From Cristatella mucedo (taxonomy: Eukaryota; Bryozoa; Phylactolaemata; Cristatellidae), in NCBI GenBank assembly GCA_009760855.2, contig WPIO01000129.1, forward strand, positions 478,501 through 542,500: a DNA stretch of 64,000 nt, in the 5' to 3' direction. The notes below the pieces were generated by a model. That model did no database searches, was not told the DNA's origin, and worked only from the letters and a program-made list of their open reading frames with translations. Positions within the stretch are counted from its first letter, which is position 1, and each line of letters begins with the position of its first letter. Below, piece by piece: positions 24,158 through 33,311 of this stretch. The translations under genes were made by a program, and so were the position numbers.

Positions 24158-24385
24158 CGGAGCTGTGAGTCGGCCGCCCTGCTGCTCCCGCTCTTACGGT
24201 GTGCACGGCATGCATGCTACCAGCGGGTCCTCGTTGGTTGTTCTCTAACTGCACTTCCACACACAGAAACAAAGCCCCCGGCGTGCTGCTGCTGCTGCAC
24301 GTGTGCATCGGGGACCTGTGCACGTGTGCCTGGCGCCCGGCCAAAGTCTGTAAGCCTAGCTGGCTTCGACCGTCGTACACCACCT

Positions 24386-24569
24386 ATAAATAAATAAATC
24401 CTAGCTGATTCAACAGCCTATTTTTGTATAGCGACTGAAGAGCCTTTATGGCTATCGCCACCACTTGCAGTGGCAATAAAGGATCGCCCACTGCAGGAAT
24501 CGAACCCACGACCTCAGGACCGAGGTAGTGAAAGCAACCGCCTTACCTAGTGTGCCATCACGGCTCACC
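24386..24569 (-). mobile_element. SINE-1 (tRNA-derived)
   Basis: Minus strand: GGTGAGCCGTGATGGCACAC, box A TGGCACACTAGG, a near-perfect hairpin (CACTACCTCGG/CCTGAGGTCGTG), box B GGTTCGATTCC, and a body ending in CAGCTAGGATTTATTTATTT. It is one of the best-preserved copies. Confidence 0.85.
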
Positions 24570-24707
24570 GTGAAAGCCCGTGCAGCTGTTTGGTCGCAGA
24601 GAGCTTCTCGAGGAACTGCTGCAAGAGCTGTCACTTCCTACTCATGTTGCTTCCAACGTACGTGTAGCTCACTCTCTTGCCTTCCCTCCTCTCTTTCTCC
24701 CTCTCCC

Positions 24708-24932
<225 letters not shown>

Positions 24933-24989
24933 TTAACCCACTTTCTATCTCTCTATATATCTAGTTTTCCAAGTCCCAGAGGTTTGGCC

Positions 24990-25460
24990 ACGTGTCTCCT
25001 TTGCACAAAGAGCTAGGGTGGCTGCCAGTTGATCATTGGATACAGAGTAAAGTTTTTAGGCTGACCCACAAGGCTGATCAGGGATTGGTCCCTTCCTACC
25101 TAGCTGAACTGCTCCACCAGTGTCAGCCTCCTCGTGCTCTCAGGTCATGTATGGACAATAAATTAGCCGTTCCATTCCTCGCTTAAAGACCATAGGCGAC
25201 AGAACCTTTGGCTCTGCAGGTCATAGACTGTGGAACTTCTTACACATAGACAACTACTCTGCTGCTGCCGACTATGGTGCATCCTTTTCAGCGGTCCTGA
25301 GCTGCTACTTCCTTTCTACTCACTACCTCAACTGCTCTCCTGACTCTGTTTTGGCTACCGAATGCATACCGAAAGCTGCTTAGGCTGTGAGTGCGCAATA
25401 CAAAGCTCTCCTGAGGAACACCCACATAGTCTATATGGCTTTGCGGAGTTACAGACGAAG
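24990..25460 (+). mobile_element. LINE-B, 5'-truncated copy
   Basis: The plus strand matches LINE-B from KELGWLPVDHWIQSKVFRLT through the terminal boxes and 3' UTR. It ends in an (ATTAA)n tail that runs straight into the tail of an oppositely oriented SINE-1. Confidence 0.85.
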
Positions 25461-25652
25461 ATTAAATTAAATTAAATTAAATCCCAGCTGATTAAATAGC
25501 CTCTTTTTTGTATAGCGACAGAAGAGCCTCTACGGCTATCACCACCGCTTGCAGTGGCGATAAAGAATCGCCCACCACAAGAATCGAACCCACGACCTCG
25601 GGACCGAGGTCGTGAAAGCAACCGTCTTACCTAGTGTGCCATCACGGCTCAC
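25461..25652 (-). mobile_element. SINE-1 (tRNA-derived)
   Basis: Minus strand: GGTGAGCCGTGATGGCACAC, a perfect 11-bp hairpin CACGACCTCGG/CCGAGGTCGTG, box B GGTTCGATTCT, and a body ending in AATCAGCTGGGATTTAATTT. Its tail is shared with the (ATTAA)n end of the adjacent LINE-B. Confidence 0.85.
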
Positions 25653-25672
25653 CAAGATACATTACATTACAA

Positions 25673-25909
<237 letters not shown>

Positions 25910-26079
25910 CTCATTCTACCTCCCATCCTCCATCTTCGCTGTGGCAGCAAGCAGCACGGCAGCAGCAGCTGAGGCCTGCAGTGCTGCATAACCAATCACC
26001 AGCTTCTCTCTCAGCTAGTCAGTGTGGCTGGTGCTCGGGCATTTTGAAACAGAATGCATACAAAACATGACTCGTTTGA

Positions 26080-26225
26080 ATCCCCCCCCACAGAGAACAT
26101 AATGACTGTTCAGGCTCTTCACGTGTGCTAGGGGCTTGAGCCCACCACCACAGGTCGTCAAATACATTTACCTTGATCTTGGTCTCCAAGAGCACCTTAA
26201 CCACTGAGGAGTCAAACCAGCACGG
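26080..26225 (-). mobile_element. SINE-2 (tRNA-derived)
   Basis: Minus strand: CCGTGCTGGTTTGACTCCTC, AGTGGTTAAGGTGCTC, box B GGGCTCAAGCCCC and a shortened tail. Confidence 0.75.
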
Positions 26226-26518
26226 ACCCTGTCGTGCTTGTCGTGCCGAGTCTAACGGAGAGCTGAGAGTGGAGGCAGATGCAGCATCTGAGGCTACGGC
26301 ATTGGCCTACGCTCCCTGGTCAGCTTTTGCTGCTTCCAGTCACCAACCAGTGACCTTGATTCGTGAAAGCCCAAAGGAACGAAAGAGGTAGCATATGCCT
26401 TCAAGAGAGCAACAGTGCACTCGTGTTCACAAGTAGAAGGATGTGAACCGTTAAACCATATGTTGAACCTGACTAATGCCCAGTCGCCGAATTACCGAAC
26501 CTATTCGTTCGGCTGTGG

Positions 26519-26580
26519 TGGATTTTGGCCCATGCATTGCTGTCAGCAGAGGCTAAGCCAGGGGGTGGCAGCTGCCACAC
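26519..26580 (+). repeat. Dispersed repeat, copy 1
   Basis: Shares about 55 aligned bases with 27830-27892, including TTGCTGTCAGCAGAGGC and GGGGTGGCAGCTGCC. The CAGAGGC.AAGCCAG core resembles the terminal repeat of some hAT DNA transposons, but no transposase or second terminus was found. Confidence 0.6.
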
Positions 26581-26934
26581 ACCCTAGCCTGCTAGGTGGG
26601 GACCCAGGCTGACACCTGTTTGGCATGGGGCGAGGGACGCCCCCAGACCCCCCCTCCCATGCCACCACCACCCCCACCGGTCCAATCCAGGCTTTGTCTT
26701 TGCCTGTCAACAGCTATACACAGCCACTAACTAGCTCGTAGCATCAATTGCTAGCCACATCAAGCGTTCGAGGAGGCCTGGGCACAGTGCACTAGCACAA
26801 ATCCACTCATAGTCAAAATAGCATAGTTGGTGTGACTCTCATCTCTGCTTCCACAGGTAGGTATAGGTTGAAATCCTGATAACGACTTGGTGCACTCTTC
26901 TTCCTTCAGAGATAGAGTTTTCCTTTTGGTGTAC

Positions 26935-27345
26935 CACCTGCCCTTCTGACTCAAATCGATTAGCTATGCCTCGAACCAAGCACAAATTTTGTGGAGACCA
27001 CGCCTTTAGCTTATATGCTCCCAAACATGGAGTTCTCTCGACTGACCCCAAGGCCTGTCACCCCTGATGACAGGATAACATTTAAAAAGAAGCTAGAAAT
27101 ACACCTGTAGCGATAAAATACAAATGTAGCCATAAAATACACATGTAGCCATAAAAAACACCTGTAGCCTCACATAATTCACTTGGGAATTGCCTTTTTT
27201 GCTAGCTTTTGCATGCTGACTCTGTGCATGTGATTACTAAAAATATTGATATGCTTACTTTACAGCATATGTAAAGGGAAGATCTCCTAAAAGGAGATTT
27301 AATCCTCTGATTGTGCTATGCAAATGTATTACTATTACTAATACT
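26935..27345 (+). mobile_element. LINE-A, decayed copy
   Basis: The plus strand carries the GGAGACCACGCCTTTAGCTT (GDRAFS) box, the TTTAAAAAGAAGCTAG (FKKKL) box, and an altered 3' tail with AGGAGATTTAATCCTCTGAT and an ATTACT-rich end. It contains a 19-bp minisatellite at 27104-27171. Confidence 0.75.
27104..27171 (+). repeat. 19-bp minisatellite inside LINE-A
   Basis: Three full units and a partial fourth of CACNTGTAGCCATAAAATA. The unit arises where other copies encode the LQTHLFRTAF box. Confidence 0.9.
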
Positions 27346-28330
27346 ATTCGGAGCCACATGAAAACAGCCGACAGCAGAGCTGCGAGATTTTCATTGAAAT
27401 TTCGTGTAAGATTGTAGTCGCGGTGATGCTGTCACGACTCGACGAATTGTCGCTAAAGCCAGCCAAAACTCCCATCTTTTGTAGCCTTCACTCGCTGGTC
27501 TGCACGGAGTTCAGCCTTCTATGCCATGTGCAGTGTTCGACCAGCCACTCATGCAGCAGCGGCCTAGACCGGCCCTGGCAGCCGGAAGTGAGAGAGCTGA
27601 GAGAATCCGCTGCTTACGCGCCACTCACCGCGGCAGGAAGCAACGCGCTGCTTCTTGGCAGACGCTGGCTGGCGGCAGAGGTGCGGCACGCCTTGCACGG
27701 AGCCCGGCAGGCTTGAGCCGATTCCGACGTCGGTTGGTGCGTCGGCAGCCAGCGTTGCTAAGCACTCGGGTTACTTGCACTAGAGAAGGAGCAAACGGTG
27801 CAGGTCTGGTAGACCTGGCGCCCATGTGGTGGATATCGGCCCAAGCTTTGCTGTCAGCAGAGGCGAAGCCAGAGAGGGGTGGCAGCTGCCGGCAGCTACT
27901 GCAAGCTGATTGCAAGGTGCCGGGTGCTCAGGCTAGCTAGTACAGCTGTTAGGAGGGACTTCGCTACTGGCTGCAATGACCCACAGACTACAAGCACGTG
28001 CTCCAGAGCTGCAGTGGCTGCTGCAGCCTGTCGGCCTTCCCGAGGCCGAGTTACCGAATTCGAATGCCAGATCAGAGCAGCTGGCAAACCTGCCGAGTCA
28101 ATCAACTCTGCTGGCTTGGCATCAGACCAGCTACTGCCCTAACCCAGATACCCTGGTAAATCCAGACTGTCTCCCCCCCCCTCTCCAGCTCATCCCACTG
28201 CTGTGGCAAGGCCCTGCAAGATGGACTAAGGTTAACTTCCTACCGAAATGTACCTATCTGTTCTGAAGGAGCTGTTATAATTAGCTCATTGGGAGGCAAG
28301 CTTCGACCAGAGTGCGACTAAAAATTATCC
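27346..28330. other. Unassigned GC-rich sequence
   Basis: Holds the second copy of the 26519 repeat at 27830-27892. The Arg/Ala-rich frames at 27521-27940 have no recognisable domain. Confidence 0.4.
27830..27892 (+). repeat. Dispersed repeat, copy 2
   Basis: Pairs with 26519-26580, in the same orientation. Confidence 0.6.
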
Positions 28331-28331
28331 T

Positions 28332-28454
28332 GGTATCGTGCTCGCCCCGACCAAGGTCTGACTGAGGTCGTGGGCTCGAGCCCTGAGGCATATGTGAAGC
28401 GCCTGAATAGAGATTTAGTTCTCTTGGGGCGCTATACAAATAAATTATATAAAT
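28332..28454 (+). mobile_element. SINE-2 with clear LINE-A-like tail
   Basis: Plus strand: TGCTCGCCCCGACCAAGG, box B GTGGGCTCGAGCCC, then GAAGCGCCTGAATAGAG, TTAGTTCTCTTGGGGCGC and TATACAAATAAATT. The GCGCC...GGCGC hairpin corresponds to the LINE-A 3' end. A (TG)n array follows at once. Confidence 0.85.
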
Positions 28455-28699
<245 letters not shown>

Positions 28700-28704
28700 A
28701 CCAT

Positions 28705-29135
28705 CGCATTCAACTACATGTCTACAGGCTGCGCCCTCCCGCTTGCCGGTGGTCTGGCCCTCAAGCCGGACCTGGTCATTGACAGTTACACTGATTTAGT
28801 AATTGTGGACATGCCATTCGACAGCAGTAAGGATGCTTTGATTGTGGCTGCCTGGAACAAGACCGATAAATATGCAGCCATTGCCTGGTCTTTCCTGACC
28901 GCTGGCTATCGGTTGGCAGTGGCGAGGCCCTTCGTGGTCGGGGCTCTCGGCCACTGGTGGCCAGACTATAAAGCTTGCCTGGCCGAACTCAGCATCCCAC
29001 GTCGGAAAGGGCGGCTTTAAGGCGGCACTGCGTCTCCCTTGCCATTACCCGGTCGGAAGCCGTGTGGTTCGTTCCTGAACCGGGAGGCCAAGGTAGCACG
29101 CTCGACCACGGCTGGACAGGGCACCGCCGGCTAAT
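28705..29135 (+). mobile_element. R2/NeSL-like LINE, C-terminal endonuclease remnant
   Basis: The plus-strand frame that emerges from the (TG)n array ends at 29020. It contains, in order, LALKPDLVID, DLVIVDMPFD, ALIVAAWNKTDKYAAIA, and FVVGALGHWWPD near the end. This order (RPDLV, IVDV.P, K..KY, VGALG.W.P) matches the restriction-like endonuclease and C-terminal region of R2, NeSL and Hero-type LINEs, a different clade from LINE-A and LINE-B. The reverse transcriptase is absent because the copy is truncated at the microsatellite. Bases 29021-29135 are probably its 3' UTR, up to a TA-rich tail. Recognition is by motif memory only. Confidence 0.6.
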
Positions 29136-29146
29136 GTATATATGCT

Positions 29147-29149
<3 letters not shown>

Positions 29150-29220
<71 letters not shown>

Positions 29221-29361
29221 GTTTGTTTGTATACAATTTAAATTAACATATATATAATAGATATATATATAAATTTATATATAATATAAATTTAAAAATA
29301 AATAAATAAATATAAATTTATATAAATATAAAAATATATATATATATATATTTAAATTAAC

Positions 29362-29402
<41 letters not shown>
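29150..29402. repeat. (TA)n-(TG)n and AT-rich block
   Basis: (TA)n at 29152-29178, (TG)n to about 29222, a TATAAATTTA-type AT-rich stretch, then (TA)n and (TG)n again to 29402. Confidence 0.9.
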
Positions 29403-29403
<1 letters not shown>

Positions 29404-30399
29404 ATAATACAATAAATAATATAATAATAATGTATATATACCATATATTGGAAATCTTGTTCTCGATAATAAAAGAACATGTGGTTGCCCAATCCTCCCT
29501 CTTGGAGAGCTATACGTTTGCCTATCTGGCTGTCTGTCTTTCAAACGCTCAACCTAAATGACTGCCTTCACATCGGCCATATTTCAGTCTTTATTAGCTG
29601 GCAATGAGCTATACACTGCTCCCAAGAATTCAAAGCCCGTGGTTGTGGCCCTTCGATCCCTAGCTTCCTCGTGTGACAGGCACCCATTCCAGGACAGAGC
29701 ATGCATGGCAATCTGGCAAAACATTCAGTCCAATTATGGGAGGCAGCAAGAAGTTTGATCCACCAGCTGCTTTTGACAGACCTGCAGCTGCCTAGCAAGG
29801 GTTGTGCCACATGCTGCTGCTGCTGCTGCTGTGCTGTGCTGTGCTGTGCTGCAGCAGTAGCAGCAGCAGCTGGCTAGCTGCCATTCTGACTGTGGCTGCA
29901 GACCGAATCCTTTCAGGCGACATCCAGCAGATTTCGGGTTGGGAGCCCCTTACCCCTTCGGTGAGTCTCTGCCAAAGACTGACGACTGCTTAGCAGAATG
30001 TCTGGTGCTCACATGATAACGCTCATGTGAGTGAGTACATGAGCGGCTTCCGAAGAGTCGAGAGTCGAGGAAAAACAAGTTGGAGAGCAGGCGCCGGCTG
30101 TGGAATAGTCAGGCTGTGTACCATCTCCTCTAGCAGGGCATTGGAATGTACAGGCTGCCTATGCCCTCTCCTAGTGCCACCTGTTCACAGAGTGACCTCA
30201 CGGTGACCTCTACACTTCTCCTGTGTGCCCAGCTGTTTAGCTCCGGCATAGGCATAAATCAGCACTGCCTCTCACATTGGGGGCCACTCATCCACACTAC
30301 CCAAAAAGTTTAACAGATAGGTGAACTGTAGCACGGCAGAGCCTAGCTATTACCATTGATGGTCAGTCATACCATATGCTAAGAAGGCTAGCAACCTGA
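29403..30399. other. Unassigned sequence
   Basis: No gene recognised. Includes the CTG/CAG hairpin at 29813-29870. Confidence 0.4.
29813..29870. repeat. (CTG)n...(CAG)n inverted trinucleotide repeat
   Basis: (GCT)6 at 29813-29830, a TGTGC array, then CAG-rich sequence at 29851-29870. The two ends can pair as a hairpin. Confidence 0.85.
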
Positions 30400-30522
30400 C
30401 GGCCTATGGCCATGGTGCTCGGCTTCAACGATCAAGGTCGTGGGCTCGAGCCCTTCGGTGCATATAAAGCACCTGGATAGAGATTAAGTTTTCTAGCGAT
30501 GCCGTACAAATTAATTAATTCT
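30400..30522 (+). mobile_element. SINE-2
   Basis: Plus strand: GGCCATGGTGCTCGGC, box B GTGGGCTCGAGCCC, AAGCACCTGGATAGAGATTA, then a decayed hairpin arm and TACAAATTAATTAATT. Confidence 0.8.
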
Positions 30523-30779
30523 TTTTGGCATATTTTACCAAGTTCAGGATGGCTAAGGACGCCTCAGCAGTTATCTTAATTGAAAACTAAAATTCGTATC
30601 TAAAACTTTGAATCAAAGCATATTTCAATCCATGTTTATCGCATAAACAATAACTTCAAAATGGTCGTGACATGTAAAGACGTGATAGATTTGCACAAAA
30701 GACATGAATTAGCAGACACGACCAGCTACCCAGGCCACAGCCGAGAGATACTTCCGGAATTTTCATCTAATATACAGAA

Positions 30780-30905
30780 ATATAACTCATTGGTATAGCG
30801 CCCGGAGTGGTCCTAATCTCCACTCGGGCGCTTCACATATGCCACGGGGCTCAAGCCCACGACCTCGGTAATCAAATAGGTTCACCTTGACCACGGTCTG
30901 GGCAA
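30780..30905 (-). mobile_element. SINE-2
   Basis: Minus strand: CAGACCGTGGTCAAGGTGAA, GAGGTCGTGGGCTTGAGCCC, then GAAGCGCCCGAGTGGAGATT and GGGCGCTATACC. The tail hairpin is complete (AAGCGCC/GGCGCT). Confidence 0.8.
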
Positions 30906-30906
30906 T

Positions 30907-32715
30907 AGTAATAATATAATAATAATAATGCACTTAATAAAGCACCCCCAGACAACTCAATCTCTCTCTAGGCGCTTTACATTTGCTGTAAAGGGAAATG
31001 CGATTGGATCGTGAGTAATATCATGCTTGATAAATAACATGAATAACACGGTTAGGGGTGACAGGCACAGGGTCAGCATGCAAATGTGGTTAGTGGCAGC
31101 ATGCACAGTGTCAGCACACCTAAGCACATCAAGGACGAATCGCAGAGACCCACTAAATGCTGTCCTAAATAGGTGTGTCTGTAAGTTCCTTTTAAATGTG
31201 GTCAATTCAGGGGATGTTCTGATGCAGGTCGGGAGGGAGTTTCAGGCTTTGGGAGCATACGAACTAAATGCACGGTCTCCAAAAGATTTGAGGTTTGTAC
31301 GAGGTATTGGTAAACTGTTGGATTCCGAAAAGCAGGTGGTACAATGCTTGACCTGGAGGGGGTAGATCTGAGAGATAGGCTGGAGCCAAAGAATGAAGTG
31401 ACCTAAAAGTGAGCAACAAAACCTTGAAGTCAATCCGTTGCTTGACTGGTAGCCAGTGCAGGTCGGGGAGTAGTGGTGTGATGTGGCAACTGTGACGCTC
31501 ACGACAGACAAGCCTAGCTGCAGAGTTTTGCACCAGCTGTAATTGCCTGATCACACATGCCAGTAGGCCAGCAAGCAATGAGTTACTGAAGTCAAGACGG
31601 GATGTCACAAATGGATGGACCAACTTAGACATGGTATCCTTATCTCAACAATCCCGAAATTTAGCAATGTTATGTAGCTGAAAGTAGGCAGACTTGATAG
31701 TGGAGCTGATGCAGTCGTCTAACCTAGGTGACCTCTAGTTAGACGACCACATCAGCTCCGAAGTCAAATCTGCCTACTTTCAGCTACATAACATTGCTAA
31801 AATTCGGGATTGTTGAGATAAGGATACCATGTCTAAGTTGGTCCATCCATTTGTGACATCCCGTCTTGACTTCAGTAACTCATTGCTTGCTGGCCTACTG
31901 GCATGTGTGATCAGGCAATTACAGCTGGTGCAAAACTCTGCAGCTAGGCTTGTCTGTCGTGAGCGTCACAGTTGCCACATCACACCACTACTCCCCGACC
32001 TGCACTGGCTACCAGTCAAGCAACGGATTGACTTCAAGGTTTTGTTGCTCACTTTTAGGTCACTTCATTCTTTGGCTCCAGCCTATCTCTCAGATCTACC
32101 CCCTCCAGGTCAAGCATTGTACCACCTGCTTTTCGGAATCCAACAGTTTACCAATACCTCGTACAAACCTCAAATCTTTTGGAGACCGTGCATTTAGTTC
32201 GTATGCTCCCAAAGCCTGAAACTCCCTCCCGACCTGCATCAGAACATCCCCTGAATTGACCACATTTAAAAGGAACTTACAGACACACCTATTTAGGACA
32301 GCATTTAGTGGGTCTCTGCGATTCGTCCTTGATGTGCTTAGGTGTGCTGACACTGTGCATGCTGCCACTAACCACATTTGCATGCTGACCCTGTGCATGT
32401 CACCCTTAACAATATTATTCATTTTGTTTGTTTTTTAAGCATGATATTAGTTACCATTCAATTGCATTTCCCTTTGCAGCAAATGTAAAGCACCTAGAAA
32501 GAGATTGCATTCTTTGAGGGCGCTTTATCAAGAGCATTATTATTATTATTATTATTGTCTAACGAGAGGTTACTTTGGAACACGACACCTAGATTTCGAG
32601 CTGATTCAGCAGGAGATATGCTGGCAAAGCCAATTTTGAGCGTCAGCCTTTCCAATTTCTGAATCCGACTGGGTTTGTCCGTAACTAGTAAGCTAGTTTT
32701 ATCATCGTTTAGTTT
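30907..32715 (-). mobile_element. LINE-A host copy, split by a second LINE-A
   Basis: The minus-strand LINE-A occupies 30907-31723 (tail and C-terminal reverse transcriptase) and resumes at 32557-32715 (GTCTAACGAGAGGTTACTTT, matching the uninterrupted copy at 38460). Bases 31724-32556 are an inserted plus-strand LINE-A. The encoded terminal region includes SRLDFSNSLLAGLLACVIRQ and LPDLHWLPVKQRIDFKVLLL, typical of L2/CR1-type reverse transcriptase C termini. Confidence 0.9.
31724..32556 (+). mobile_element. LINE-A copy nested in the opposite orientation
   Basis: An 833-bp 5'-truncated LINE-A flanked by a 7-bp duplication GTCTAAC (31717-31723 and 32557-32563). It ends with the hairpin and (ATT)n. 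Its 122-residue terminal frame is identical to that of the host copy on the other strand, and two further frames are identical or nearly so, so the arms are identical in DNA over at least 550 bp. Confidence 0.9.
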
Positions 32716-32757
32716 TAGGCAAGCACCTCAACCACTGGGCCAAACCTAGTGGTGCAA
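32716..32757 (-). mobile_element. SINE-2 head fragment
   Basis: Minus strand: TAGGTTTGGCCCAGTGGTTG then AGGTGCTTGCC. Only the box A end is present. Confidence 0.6.
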
Positions 32758-33311
32758 GACCCACAAGATTTTCATGTACGAGATACCAAAATATAGAGTG
32801 CAATCTAAGCGTTCTTTCGACGCTAACTCGGTGGTTTCTCATCGAAAAGAAGTAGGACATAATTTCAGCGTTTGTTACTGCGTGGGCATAGCTATAGGTA
32901 TGAGCCAGATCACTGTCCCTTATGGGGATTATGCCCCCTGCTCCGCTGCTGCACCTGCCCACTGCTGAGTAGATTCGGCAGTGGCATCCCAAGCTGCCCC
33001 AGATTCAGCCAAGATCAAGGTTATGCCCCCCCCCCATAAAGTACTAGATTTTTGGTAGCTGTCTTGCACAAATAGCTTGCCTCCCGGTGGCTCGATCAGC
33101 CCTGGCAGCAGTGTGTCAACTGACCCGAATCTGTAGGCCTGCGAGGGTGTTGACTGGCCAAGGAATTGAACGCATTCAGCTCCCCTGCTTTATAGAGTCC
33201 TCTCGGTTGCCCTGCTATTTCGCGGCAAAAAAGCAGGTGCTTGAAACTACCCTAGCTATAACTTAGTTAGGCAGTGGTGCTGCATGAACCTGTTTTTAAC
33301 ATAACTTGTTG
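32758..33311. other. Unassigned sequence
   Basis: No gene or recognised repeat seen. One run of nine C near 33026. Confidence 0.4.

Noticed and set aside
31264-32197. Two identical 122-residue frames in opposite orientation, at first sight a duplicated host gene
   Set aside because: The sequence is the C-terminal end of a LINE reverse transcriptase present about twenty times in the window; the duplication is a nested transposon insertion.
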